Of a DNA stretch of 64,000 nt, positions 16,878 to 26,024 are shown piece by piece. Both the position numbers and the translations under genes were made by a program. Origin of the DNA: Phytomonospora endophytica (GTDB taxonomy: Bacteria > Actinomycetota > Actinomycetes > Mycobacteriales > Micromonosporaceae); the NCBI RefSeq assembly GCF_014202425.1, contig NZ_JACHGT010000001.1:537160-601159 (forward strand), read 5' to 3'. The notes below the pieces were generated by a model, which did no database searches, had not been told where the DNA came from, and was given only the letters and a program-made list of their open reading frames with translations. The stretch's first letter is position 1; each line of letters opens with the position of its first letter.

Positions 16878-18158
16878 CTAGGGAGCCGCGAGGGCGTCCG
16901 GGCGGGGCAGGTTCCGCAGGTGGCGGCTCAGTGTCGCGAGGGCCGCCACCAGCGTGACTCCGCCCATGAGGGCGAACGCTGCGGCGGGCCCGCCGGTGTC
17001 GAAGACGGTGCCGAACAGCAGGGGCGACAGGGGCTGGAGCGCCGACACGAGGAAACCGGCGCCGGAGCTGACGCGCCCCTGGAGCCCGTCGGGGGTTCCG
17101 GCCACGACGTAGGTGAGCACGAGCGCGTTGAGCGCCGGGACGAAGAAGGTGATCACGCAGCAGATGACCGCGATCGGGACCGGCCCGGGCACGAAGCCGA
17201 TGGCGGCGATGAGCGGTGGGGCGCCGAAGGCGAGGCCGATGATGAGCGGTGTGGGCCGCACCCGGCGCAGGATGCGCCCGGTGAAGAGGGCGCCGAGGAG
17301 GCCGCCGACGGCGATGGCCGCGGCGAGCGCACCGATTCCGGCGTTGGCCATGCCCTGCCGATGCCAGGTGGCGATGAGCATGAGGTGGACGGCGCCGAAG
17401 GCGAAGTTCACGCCCATGCCCCACAGGACGAGCAGGCGCAGGCGGGGGATGCCGAAGAGGTGCCGCAGGCCCGCGGTCATGCCTTTCACGTCGGGGACGG
17501 CCTTCTTCGCCGAGGACGAGGCGGAGCGCCCGTTGAGGGGCGTGCGGATGAACAGGAGCGCGACGGCGCCGATGAGGAAGGTCAGCATGTCGAAGACGAA
17601 GGGCACGGCGCGGCCCAGGCCGAGCAGCCATCCGCCGAGGGGGCGTCCGGCGAGTTCGGCGCCGAACATGCGGGCTTGGTTCTGGGCCATCGCGTCGGGC
17701 AGCTGTGCGGGCGGGACGAGCTGTTTGACGGCGGCGGCCGAGGCGGGGTTGAACAGGGCGGCGAAGAGGGACGAGGCGATGGCCGCGCCGATGATCGCGG
17801 CGAACCCGGCGTGCCCGGCGTGGGCGGCCAGGGCGAGGGCGCCCATGATCGCGGCCCGGGCGAGGTTGCTGCCGATCATGATCGTGCGCCGGTTCACACG
17901 GTCGGCGATGAGTCCGGCGGGCAGCGTGAAGAGCAGGAGGGTGACGAGCTGGGCGGCGGCGACCATGCCGGCGTACCCGGCGCTGCCGGTGACGCCGAGC
18001 ATGATGAGGGGGTAGGCGATCTCGGTGACCTCGTTGCCGAGGGTGGAGACCGCGCGGCCGCTCCAGAGCAGCTGGAAGTCGCGGTTGCGGCGTAGTGGGA
18101 TCGGTGGCGACGGCGGGGCCGCCACCGATGCGTCTGGGCGGGACAGCAGGGCGGTCAT
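16878..18158 (-). CDS. MFS transporter, enterobactin-exporter-like (copy 2)
   Basis: A 426-residue, 12-helix major facilitator of the MFS_3/EntS-like exporter group. The conserved N-terminus reads LRRNRDFQLLWSGRAVS, followed by the loop motif GLIADRVNRRTIM, the typical FNPASAAAVKQLVP stretch and a C-terminal GTPDGLQGRVSSGAGFL. Its ATG overlaps the stop of the upstream paralogue by ATGA. The two proteins share these motifs throughout and arose by tandem duplication. They may work as a heterodimer or have diverged in substrate. Confidence 0.92.
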   Translation of the reverse strand: MTALLSRPDASVAAPPSPPIPLRRNRDFQLLWSGRAVSTLGNEVTEIAYPLIMLGVTGSAGYAGMVAAAQLVTLLLFTLPAGLIADRVNRRTIMIGSNLARAAIMGALALAAHAGHAGFAAIIGAAIASSLFAALFNPASAAAVKQLVPPAQLPDAMAQNQARMFGAELAGRPLGGWLLGLGRAVPFVFDMLTFLIGAVALLFIRTPLNGRSASSSAKKAVPDVKGMTAGLRHLFGIPRLRLLVLWGMGVNFAFGAVHLMLIATWHRQGMANAGIGALAAAIAVGGLLGALFTGRILRRVRPTPLIIGLAFGAPPLIAAIGFVPGPVPIAVICCVITFFVPALNALVLTYVVAGTPDGLQGRVSSGAGFLVSALQPLSPLLFGTVFDTGGPAAAFALMGGVTLVAALATLSRHLRNLPRPDALAAP

Positions 18159-19447
18159 GCGACGGCGACTTCCTCTGGGCGCGGAAGGTTGCGGACCGGA
18201 CGGGTCAAGGTGAAGAGTGCCGCGAGCAGGGCCACCGCCGCCATGACCGCGAAGGCGGCCGTCGCGCCCCAGGCGTCGAAGAGGGTGCCGAGCGCGACCG
18301 GCGCGATCGGGGAGATGAGCATCGACAGGAAGGTCGCGCCCGCCCCGACGCGGCCCTGGAGCTCGTCGGGTGTGCCGGAGGCGATGTAGGCCCAGCCGAC
18401 GGAGTTGAGCGCGGGCAGGAAGAAGCCGACGAGCGCGGCGACCACGGCCAGCGGGTACACGCCGGGGAGAAGGCCCATGGACATCATCAGGACGGGCAGT
18501 GCCCAGGCGAGGCCGACCACGAGGTGCGTTGGCTTGACGCGCTTGATGATGGCGGGGGCGAGGAGCGCGCCGGACAGACCGCCGAGGGTGCCGATCGCGG
18601 CGAGGATCCCGACGGTCGACTCCGAGGCGCCGCGTTCGCGCCAGGTGGCGATCTCGACGAGGAAGAAGCCGCCGAGGGCGAGGTTGATGCCCATCGACCA
18701 GAGCAGGAGGTTGCGGAGCATGGGCTTGGCGAAGAGGTAGCGGATGCCCGCGGTCGCGCTGCGCCAGGCGGGTTCCCGCACCGCGGGCGCGCTTTCGCGG
18801 GGGGCCTGGAGTGGTTTGCGGATGAAGAGCAGCGCGAGCCCGGCGAGCAGGTAGGTGATGGCGTCGAAAAGGAAGGGAACGCTGCGGGCGATCCCGAACA
18901 GCCAGCCGCCGATGGGCGGGCCGATGAGGCCGGTGGCGCGCATCCGGGCCTCGTTCTGCGCCTGCGCGCTGGTGATCTGCGCGGCGGGCACGAGCTGCTT
19001 GAGGGCGGCGGTCGAGGCGGGGTTGAAGATGCCGTGGAACAGCGAGGACAGCACCGCCGAGCCGATTATCAGGGGGATGGTGGCCCAGCCTCCGTAGACG
19101 GCGAGGGCGACGCCGCCGAGGATCACCGCGCGGGACAGGTCGCTGACGATCATGATCGTGCGCCGGTTCACGCGGTCGGCGAGGAGTCCGGCGGGCAGCG
19201 TCACGAGCACCTGGATCGCGATCTGGCCGGTGGCGAGGAGGCCGGCGTAGCCGGCGCTTCCGGTCAGGGCGAGCATCAGCAGTGGGTAGGCGATTCCGGC
19301 GACTTCCTGACCGAGGCCGGCGACGGCGCGCCCGCTCCACAGAAGCTGGAAGTCGCGGTTGCGGCGCAAGGGCACGACGGGCGCGGTAACCGGAGTCACC
19401 GTCGTGTCATCTCTGACATCGGTTCGGTCAAGAGAGGCATTAGGCAT
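18155..19447 (-). CDS. MFS transporter, enterobactin-exporter-like (copy 1)
   Basis: A 430-residue paralogue of the downstream gene, with the same LRRNRDFQLLWSGRAVA start, GLLADRVNRRTIM loop, FNPASTAALKQLVP motif and GTPDELQGRVGAGATFL. The family exports siderophores, macrolides or other small molecules by proton exchange. The ATG at 19447 sits about seven bases after a good -10 box, so the transcript is probably leaderless. It is divergent from pta. No biosynthetic cluster is next to it, so the substrate cannot be inferred. Confidence 0.92.
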   Translation of the reverse strand: MPNASLDRTDVRDDTTVTPVTAPVVPLRRNRDFQLLWSGRAVAGLGQEVAGIAYPLLMLALTGSAGYAGLLATGQIAIQVLVTLPAGLLADRVNRRTIMIVSDLSRAVILGGVALAVYGGWATIPLIIGSAVLSSLFHGIFNPASTAALKQLVPAAQITSAQAQNEARMRATGLIGPPIGGWLFGIARSVPFLFDAITYLLAGLALLFIRKPLQAPRESAPAVREPAWRSATAGIRYLFAKPMLRNLLLWSMGINLALGGFFLVEIATWRERGASESTVGILAAIGTLGGLSGALLAPAIIKRVKPTHLVVGLAWALPVLMMSMGLLPGVYPLAVVAALVGFFLPALNSVGWAYIASGTPDELQGRVGAGATFLSMLISPIAPVALGTLFDAWGATAAFAVMAAVALLAALFTLTRPVRNLPRPEEVAVA

Positions 19448-19453
19448 GACGTC

Positions 19454-19482
19454 ATTCTGGCGTCAGGTAAGCGGCGCGTCAA
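19454..19482 (-). promoter_or_regulatory. Sigma-70-type promoter of the MFS pair
   Basis: On the minus strand TTGACG (19482-19477) and CAGAAT (19459-19454) are separated by exactly 17 bases, and the start codon lies only six bases beyond the -10 box. This geometry implies a leaderless message. A TGACGTCA palindrome at 19447-19454 overlaps the -10 region and start codon and could be an operator. Confidence 0.65.
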
Positions 19483-19628
19483 GTCGCGAAGGATCACAAG
19501 AACGTTTCAGGTCCGGGCGTCACGCCTCCGCCCCCGCCGCGTTATACACAGTGGACGGTCCGGCCGGGAGCGGACCGCGCACCGGCGTCCACCGGGCGGA
19601 CGGTGCCGAGCCGATCTAAGGTGCATGA

Positions 19629-21695
19629 GTGGCGAAGAGTCTCTACCTCGCGGCCCTCGACGCGGCCAGCGGCAAGTCGACCGTCGCGCTCGGCCTCACC
19701 GAGCTGCTGTCCAGGCAGGCGGGTGTCGTCGGCGTGTTCCGGCCGGTCATCCGCGATGACGACCGGCGTGACCCGCTGATCGAACTGCTGCGCGAGCGCT
19801 TCAAGCTCACCGCTCCCTACGAGGCCTCCCTCGGCGTCACCTACGACGACGTCCGCGCCGACTCCGAGGCCGCCATCGGCCGCGTCGTCGAGCGCTACCA
19901 CGCCCTCGCCGCGCGATGCGACGTCGTGCTCGTCATCGGCACCGACTACACCGACGTCGCCTCCCCGACCGAGTTCGAGTTCAACCTCCGGGTGGCCGTC
20001 AACCTGGCGTCACCCGTGCTCCTCGTGGTCACCGGCGCCGAACGCACGCCCGCCGACATCGCCGCCGCCGTCGCCCTCGGCCGCGCCGAAGCGGAGTCCT
20101 CGCACGCCACCGTCTGCGGCGTCGTCGTCAACCGGGTCGCCCCGAAAGACCTCGCCGACGTCCGTGCCCGCCACGCCGGAGGCACCGACGACGTGTGGGT
20201 CCTCCCCGAGACCGCGGCCCTGACCGCGCCGACCGTCGGCGAACTCGCCACCGCCTGCCGCGCCGAACTCATCGCCGGGGAACGCGACATGCTCGGCCGC
20301 GAGGCCAGCGGCCTGCTCGTCGCCGCCATGACCCTGCCCAACCTCATCGACCACCTCGTCGACGGCGCCGTGGTCATCACCCCAGGCGACCGCACGGAGC
20401 TGCTCCTCGGCCTCCTCGTCGCCCACCACGCCGTCGGCGTGCCCAACGTCGGCGCCGTCGTCCTCACCGGCGGACTGCGGCCCCCGCTCCAGATCCGGCG
20501 CCTCCTCGCGGGCGTCGACGCGCGCCTGCCGATCCTGCTCACCGACGCCGACACCTTCGACACCGCCACGCGCCTCAACGCCGTCCGCGGCACCATGACC
20601 GCCGAGTCGGACGGCAAGATCGCCACCGCCCTCGGCCTGTTCGCCGCCAACGTCAACGAGGGCGTCCTCCTCGACCGCATGCGCCTCGCGCGCTCGCCGG
20701 CCGTGACGCCGCTGATGTTCGAGCACCGGCTCGTCGAGCGCGCCAGGGCCCACCGGCGCCACATCGTCCTCCCCGAGGGCACCGAGCCGCGGATCCTGCG
20801 CGCCGCCGACATCATCCTGCGCAGGGGAGTGGCCGACCTGACCCTCCTCGGCGACCCCGCCGAAGTCCAGCGCCTCGCCGGGCAGCTCGGCGCCGACCTG
20901 TCCGGCGCGACCGTCATCAGCCCCTTCGACCCGGCCCTCCGGGAGCGTTTCGCCACCGAGTACGCCCGCATCCGCGCGCACAAGGGGATCACCGCCGAAC
21001 AGGCCTACGACATCGTCACCGACGTCTCCTACTTCGGCACGCTCATGGTCCAGGACGGACTCGCCGACGGCATGGTCTCCGGCGCCGCGCACACCACGGC
21101 CCACACGATCCGCCCGTCCTTCGAGATCATCAAGACCCTCCCGGACACCGACGTCGTCTCCAGCGTCTTCTTCATGTGCCTCGCCGACCGCGTCCTCGTC
21201 TACGGCGACTGCGCGGTCATCCCCGAGCCGACCGCCGAGCAGCTCGCCGACATCGCGATCTCCTCGGCCGCCACGGCCGCCGCCTTCGGCGTCGAACCGC
21301 GCGTGGCGATGCTGTCCTACTCGACGGGCGCCTCCGGCGCGGGCGCCGACGTGGACCGGGTCCGCGCGGCCACCGCCATGGTCCGCGAGCGCGACCCGAA
21401 ACTGCCCGTCGAGGGCCCGATCCAGTACGACGCCGCCGTCGACTCCGGTGTCGCCAGCACGAAACTCCCCGACAGCGAGGTCGCGGGCCGCGCGACGGTC
21501 TTCATCGTCCCCGACCTCAACACCGGCAACAACCTCTACAAGGCCGTGCAGCGCAGTGCGGGCGCGGTCGCGGTGGGCCCGGTCCTGCAGGGCCTGCGCC
21601 GCCCGGTCAACGACCTCTCCCGGGGCGCGACCGTGCACGACATCGTCAACACCGTCGCGCTCACGGCGGTACAGGCGCAGATCGCCGCCCGTTAA
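19629..21695 (+). CDS. pta: Phosphate acetyltransferase
   Basis: Interconverts acetyl-CoA and acetyl phosphate. The long, 688-residue form has an N-terminal P-loop dethiobiotin-synthetase-like domain (LAALDAASGKSTVALGL), a DRTGG-type middle domain (about residues 210-330) and a C-terminal phosphotransacetylase domain (from about 370) with PEGTEPRILRAAD, DGMVSGAAHTTAHTIRP and the closing NDLSRGAT. The start is GTG 19629, with AAGG upstream. It is followed 15 bases later by ackA. The pair drives substrate-level ATP synthesis from acetyl-CoA or activates acetate. Confidence 0.95.
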   Translation: MAKSLYLAALDAASGKSTVALGLTELLSRQAGVVGVFRPVIRDDDRRDPLIELLRERFKLTAPYEASLGVTYDDVRADSEAAIGRVVERYHALAARCDVVLVIGTDYTDVASPTEFEFNLRVAVNLASPVLLVVTGAERTPADIAAAVALGRAEAESSHATVCGVVVNRVAPKDLADVRARHAGGTDDVWVLPETAALTAPTVGELATACRAELIAGERDMLGREASGLLVAAMTLPNLIDHLVDGAVVITPGDRTELLLGLLVAHHAVGVPNVGAVVLTGGLRPPLQIRRLLAGVDARLPILLTDADTFDTATRLNAVRGTMTAESDGKIATALGLFAANVNEGVLLDRMRLARSPAVTPLMFEHRLVERARAHRRHIVLPEGTEPRILRAADIILRRGVADLTLLGDPAEVQRLAGQLGADLSGATVISPFDPALRERFATEYARIRAHKGITAEQAYDIVTDVSYFGTLMVQDGLADGMVSGAAHTTAHTIRPSFEIIKTLPDTDVVSSVFFMCLADRVLVYGDCAVIPEPTAEQLADIAISSAATAAAFGVEPRVAMLSYSTGASGAGADVDRVRAATAMVRERDPKLPVEGPIQYDAAVDSGVASTKLPDSEVAGRATVFIVPDLNTGNNLYKAVQRSAGAVAVGPVLQGLRRPVNDLSRGATVHDIVNTVALTAVQAQIAAR

Positions 21696-21710
21696 GGAAA
21701 AGGAGACTCG

Positions 21711-22895
21711 GTGACAGCCAAGGTCCTCGTCGTCAACTCGGGTTCGTCGTCGATCAAGTACCAGCTGATCGAGCTACCCGCGGGCACCCCGATCGCCAGA
21801 GGCAGCGTCGAGCGCATCGGCGAGCCCGAAGGCCGCGTCACCCACCACGGCCCGGACAGCACCGAGGACCGCGCCGAACCGGTCGCCGACCACGCCGCCG
21901 GGATGCGCGCGATGCTCGACTCCTTCGCCTCGGCCGGACCGGACCTGGCCACGGTGGAGCTGACCGCCGTCGGCCACCGCGTCGTGCACGGTGGCGAACG
22001 CTTCACCGAGCCGACCCTGATCACCGACGAGGTCTGCGCGGTCATCGCCGAGCTGAGCTCCCTCGCCCCGCTGCACAACCCGGCGAACCTGCGTGGGATC
22101 GAGGTCGCGCGGGAGGCGTTCCCCGAGGTCCCGCACGTCGCGGTCTTCGACACCGCCTTCCACGCGACCCTGCCCGAGCACGCCTACACCTACGCCGTCC
22201 CGCGCGACTGGCGCAGCGAGCACGGGGTCCGCCGCTACGGCTTCCACGGGACCTCACACGCCTACGTCTCCCGCCGCGCGGCCGAACTCCTCGACAGCGA
22301 GCCCTCGGGCGTGAACGTGATCGTCCTGCACCTCGGCAACGGCGCCAGCGTCTCGGCGGTCAAGGGCGGCGTGTGCGTCGACACCTCGATGGGCCTCACC
22401 CCGCTCGAAGGGCTCGTCATGGGCACCCGCAGCGGCGACGTCGACCCCGCCGTGGTCTTCCACATGCGGCGGGCGGCGGGCCTGAGCGTCGACGAACTCG
22501 ACGACGCCCTCAACAAGGGCAGCGGCCTGCTCGGCCTCACCGGGGTCAACGACATGCGCGAGCTGCTCAAACTCGTCGACGGCGGCGACGCCGAGGCCGC
22601 GCTGGCCTTCGAGGTGTACTGCTACCGGATCCGCAAGTACGTCGGCGCCTACACCGCCGCCCTCGGCCACGTCGACGCGATCGTGTTCACCGCCGGGGTG
22701 GGTGAGCACAACCCGCTCGTGCGCGAGACCGCCCTGCGAGGTCTGGGCACGCTCGGGATCCGGCTCGACCCCGAACGCAACGACCGGAACGACGCCGTCG
22801 TCTCGGCCGCCGGTTCGCACGTGGCGGTCCTGGTCGTGCCGACGAACGAGGAACTGGAGATCGCCGGGCAGGCCCTCGCGCTCGTCGAGGGCTGA
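21711..22895 (+). CDS. ackA: Acetate kinase
   Basis: Transfers the phosphoryl group between acetyl phosphate and ADP. The 394-residue length is standard for the family. Motifs are VLVVNSGSSSIKYQLI at the N-terminus, HRVVHGGERF, YGFHGTSHAYVS, HLGNGASVSAV, MGLTPLEGLVMGTRSGDVDP and FTAGVGEHNP. The GTG start at 21711 is preceded by AAGGAGA at an ideal distance. It is coupled with pta as an operon. Confidence 0.97.
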   Translation: MTAKVLVVNSGSSSIKYQLIELPAGTPIARGSVERIGEPEGRVTHHGPDSTEDRAEPVADHAAGMRAMLDSFASAGPDLATVELTAVGHRVVHGGERFTEPTLITDEVCAVIAELSSLAPLHNPANLRGIEVAREAFPEVPHVAVFDTAFHATLPEHAYTYAVPRDWRSEHGVRRYGFHGTSHAYVSRRAAELLDSEPSGVNVIVLHLGNGASVSAVKGGVCVDTSMGLTPLEGLVMGTRSGDVDPAVVFHMRRAAGLSVDELDDALNKGSGLLGLTGVNDMRELLKLVDGGDAEAALAFEVYCYRIRKYVGAYTAALGHVDAIVFTAGVGEHNPLVRETALRGLGTLGIRLDPERNDRNDAVVSAAGSHVAVLVVPTNEELEIAGQALALVEG

Positions 22896-23049
22896 GTCCG
22901 GCTGCCCGGTCGGGCAGACCCGGCGTCGCCAACCCGACAGGCCGCTTGCCGCGGCCGTCGGCGCGTTCGACAGTCGAGTCCCCGGCACCCCCTCCTCTGC
23001 CGCCTCCCTCCCGGGCGAGGCGTCGCCCGCAGCCGCAGAGGAGCCACAC

Positions 23050-25119
23050 GTGGATCCCACCGCCTACGCCGAGACCGGCTACACCGGCACCGCCCTCGTC
23101 CTGTCCACCGGCGTCAACAAACCGGGCCCGGTCCGGCCCCGGTCGCTGCGCGTCCCCGCGGGCTGCGAGGTCACCGTCCGCAAAGGAGACCGCCGCCGCA
23201 CCTTCGTCGCCGACACCCCCGACCTCGGCGACTTCGGCGGTGAGCACACCTCCGTCGACGTGCGTTTCCTCCCGCCGCCGTCACTCGTCCCGGCACCCGG
23301 GGGATACCTCGTCGAGGACTTCATCGACGAGGAGGACCTCAAGTACCGGATCGCCTCCGACCCGACCGTGATCGCGCGCCTGGCGAGCCTCGCCGACACC
23401 CTCGGCTACGGCTGGTGCGGCGGGACCCAGTACGGCAGGGTCGGACAGGGCTTCGACGTCTCGCGCGGTGATCCGGTCGCCGTGACGCCGGGCGGTGGCA
23501 CCGTGGTCGGGAAAGAGGCGCCCTTCTACGTCGCCAAGGCCCGATTCAGCCCCGACGACCTGTACGTGGAGGGCCCCAACGAGAACGACCGCCTGAAGAT
23601 CACCCTGCACGACTTCCGCCTGCTGATCGACCCGAAGACCTTCGGCTACGGCGAACCGCTGATCGAAGGGATCGAGCCCGCCGCGGTCGCCTTCCACACC
23701 GCGGAGAACCTGTCGGCCGGCGAGGACTCCTCACCCGTCGAGTTCACCTACCAGCTGGCCACGACCACCACGCACACCACGACGCGGAGCTTCACCGAGG
23801 GCGTCAAGGTCGGCTTCTCCATCAAGTCCCCGGCGGGCGAGAAGCTCCTGCTCGGCTTCGAGATCTCGGCGAACCTGGAGATCTCCTTCCAGGCCGAGCA
23901 GGGCTGGAGCGACAGCGAGGCGACGACCCACACCGACTGGCTGAAGCACGGCTACACCGCCAAGATGCCCGGCCGCACGAGACGTCGGCTCACGCTCGTC
24001 GCCGCCCGCACCAGGGCGCGCGTCGACTACACCGCCGAGGCGGTCCTCTCCTTCGACGTGAGGTTCGACGGCTTCCTGCGGGGCACGGGTAACGCCCACG
24101 TCGACCACTCCGACCAGCGCCCACACTTCCAGGCGGTGTTCGGCACCACCGAGCACGACGGGCCCGAGCACATCACCGACCTCTACGACCACCGCCACAT
24201 CCCCGGCTACTCCGTCTGGGACTGGGCGTGGGCGGAGGCCCACAACGCCCCGGCGCTCGCCTCGGCGATGGAATTCCTGCGGGCCGAGATCCGCGTACCC
24301 CTCAGCGGCAGGTTCACCAAGGTGTGGGGCACCTCGGTGTCGGTGGTCGCCGGTCCGGAGGAGTCCCTCGACTCGCCGCCGCGCCCCGACCCGGACGGCA
24401 CCGTCCCCGGCCGGTGGGAACACGTCCCGCTCGGCACGCCCGCCGCCGACATCGCCGTCGGCGCCGACGGCACGGCCTGGGCGGTGGCGACCGACGAGTC
24501 CGTGCACCGGCGAGACCCGGCGGGCGGGCCCTGGCGGCACGTCCCCGAGGCCCGCGCGCGGCGGATCACGGTCGGCGCGGGTGGCGTCGCCTGGGTCGTG
24601 AACGCGGGAGGCGGCGTCAACCGGCTCGTGCCCGACGGCACCGGCGTCCACAACGTCATGCCGCCGGCGGACTCCGGTGCCGGGTGGCTCGACAGCGCGG
24701 CCGACATCGCCGCCGGAGGAGACGCCGTATGGATCCTCGCGGGAGCCGACACGGGAGGGAACCGGCCCCTGCTGCGCTGGAGCGGCACCACGTGGACCCC
24801 GGCGAACATCTCCGGCGCGGCCGTCGCCGCGTCCGCCGACGGGACAGCCTGGATCTCCGACGCCGCCGGTGCCCTGTCGTCGCTCAACGCGGGCGCGGTG
24901 TCGTCGAAACCGAACGGCGCCCGCGACCTGGGCGTCGCCTCAGGAACCTCGGCGACCGTGTGGGCGGTCGACCCGGCCACGGCGGGAGTCCGGCGCCTCG
25001 ACGGCGGCGGATGGAAGCCCGCGCCCCCGGGCGACGCCGTACGTGTCGCCGTCGCACCCGACGGAACGCCCTGGCGCATCGACGCGAAAGGCGAGATCCA
25101 CCGGCTCGTGGCCGCCTAG
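23050..25119 (+). CDS. Aerolysin-like pore-forming protein with tectonin-like C-terminal repeats
   Basis: A 689-residue protein. Residues of about 10-75 form a small beta-rich module (RPRSLRVPAGCEVTVRKGD) that faintly recalls a beta-gamma-crystallin or lectin fold. Residues of about 220-430 show the hallmark of the aerolysin/ETX-MTX2 family: long Thr/Ser-rich alternating strands (FTYQLATTTTHTTTRSF, then FTEGVKVGFSIKSPAGEK, then LGFEISANLEISFQAEQGWS) framing a likely transmembrane hairpin. From about residue 455 come five or six tectonin-like beta-propeller repeats (WEHVPLGTPAADIAVGADG, then TAWAV). No signal peptide is visible. GTG 23050 has GAGGAG before it; the frame open through ackA is not coding. 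The gene stands alone, with its end convergent with an RNA methyltransferase gene. Tectonin modules bind glycans or lipopolysaccharide, so the protein probably binds a cell surface and forms pores. Pore formation is inferred. Confidence 0.8.
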   Translation: MDPTAYAETGYTGTALVLSTGVNKPGPVRPRSLRVPAGCEVTVRKGDRRRTFVADTPDLGDFGGEHTSVDVRFLPPPSLVPAPGGYLVEDFIDEEDLKYRIASDPTVIARLASLADTLGYGWCGGTQYGRVGQGFDVSRGDPVAVTPGGGTVVGKEAPFYVAKARFSPDDLYVEGPNENDRLKITLHDFRLLIDPKTFGYGEPLIEGIEPAAVAFHTAENLSAGEDSSPVEFTYQLATTTTHTTTRSFTEGVKVGFSIKSPAGEKLLLGFEISANLEISFQAEQGWSDSEATTHTDWLKHGYTAKMPGRTRRRLTLVAARTRARVDYTAEAVLSFDVRFDGFLRGTGNAHVDHSDQRPHFQAVFGTTEHDGPEHITDLYDHRHIPGYSVWDWAWAEAHNAPALASAMEFLRAEIRVPLSGRFTKVWGTSVSVVAGPEESLDSPPRPDPDGTVPGRWEHVPLGTPAADIAVGADGTAWAVATDESVHRRDPAGGPWRHVPEARARRITVGAGGVAWVVNAGGGVNRLVPDGTGVHNVMPPADSGAGWLDSAADIAAGGDAVWILAGADTGGNRPLLRWSGTTWTPANISGAAVAASADGTAWISDAAGALSSLNAGAVSSKPNGARDLGVASGTSATVWAVDPATAGVRRLDGGGWKPAPPGDAVRVAVAPDGTPWRIDAKGEIHRLVAA

Positions 25120-25931
25120 CCCCGGCCCCGTCCACGCTGCACACGCGCCTCGTAAAAGGCGACCGTCGCCGCGTTCGCCGCGTTCAGCGAACTCGCCGTG
25201 CCGCCCATCGGGATGCGCGCCAGCACGTCGCACGCCTCCCGCCACGCCTGGCTCAGGCCCGCCGTCTCGTTGCCGACCAGCAGCAGCGTCGGGCCGGTCA
25301 GGTCGTGGGCGGCGAGCTCGACCGAGCCCGCCTCGTCGGTCCCGACGATCGTCACGCCGGGGTGCGCGCGGATCCAGTCGAGGACCCGCGCGTGCGAGGC
25401 CACCCGGACCGTCGGCACCGCGAACAGCGAACCCGTCGAGGCCCGCACCGCCTGCGGGTCGTACACGTCGGCCGCGTGCCCGGTCACCACGACCCCGCCG
25501 ACGCCGAAGGCGTCGGCCGAACGGATCAGCGCGCCGATGTTGCCGGGGTTCGTCGGCCGGTCGAAGACCGCGCCCAGGAACGCCGGGCCGACCTCGATGC
25601 GGCTCAGCTCGTCGGCCGCCATGGCCGCGACCGCGACCAGCTCCGGCGGCTCCTCGGGTCGCTCACCGAGTTCAGCGATTAGCTCGGGTGCGACGTCCAC
25701 CACCGGCGCGCCGGCCTCGTCGACGATCCCGCGCGCCCAGTCCGACAGCCGCCGGCCCTCCTGGCGGAGCACCGACACCAGCGGCCAGCCCGCCCGCACC
25801 GCGAGCGTGATCGGCCGGACCCCCTGCACCAGGAACTCGCCCGCACGCTGGCGCTTCTTCCGGTTCGACAGCAGCGTCTCCCAATGCTGGAAGGTCGCGT
25901 TCCGCCGCCCGACGTACGACCGCCCGGCCAC
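25116..25931 (-). CDS. TrmH/SpoU family RNA 2'-O-methyltransferase
   Basis: Methylates ribose in tRNA or rRNA. A short N-terminal substrate-binding segment (GRRNATFQHWETLLSNRKKR) precedes the SPOUT catalytic domain. It carries motif 1 (NPGNIGALIRSADAFG), motif 2 (LLLVGNETAGLS) and motif 3 (IPMGGTASSLNAANAA), which build the knotted AdoMet site. The start at GTG 25931 is chosen because GGGGAG lies at the right distance before it. An ATG at 25952 is in frame but has no ribosome site. It overlaps the stop of the pore-former gene by four bases on the opposite strand, and is divergent from hutH. Confidence 0.9.
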   Translation of the reverse strand: MAGRSYVGRRNATFQHWETLLSNRKKRQRAGEFLVQGVRPITLAVRAGWPLVSVLRQEGRRLSDWARGIVDEAGAPVVDVAPELIAELGERPEEPPELVAVAAMAADELSRIEVGPAFLGAVFDRPTNPGNIGALIRSADAFGVGGVVVTGHAADVYDPQAVRASTGSLFAVPTVRVASHARVLDWIRAHPGVTIVGTDEAGSVELAAHDLTGPTLLLVGNETAGLSQAWREACDVLARIPMGGTASSLNAANAATVAFYEARVQRGRGRG

Positions 25932-26024
25932 CCCTGACTCCCCTCGCCGCATGAGGCCACACGATACGGGCCGGACCCTCGCCCACCGCGCGCGCTCACC
26001 GATCTCTGCGGTTATGGTCTGGCT

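Noticed and set aside
18095-19628. Long Gly/Asp-rich frames opposite the MFS genes
   Set aside because: They are shadows of two membrane-protein genes with full family motifs on the other strand.
22702-23049. Upstream extension of the pore-former frame through ackA
   Set aside because: It lies inside the ackA coding sequence in another phase; GAGGAG and GTG at 23050 define the real start.
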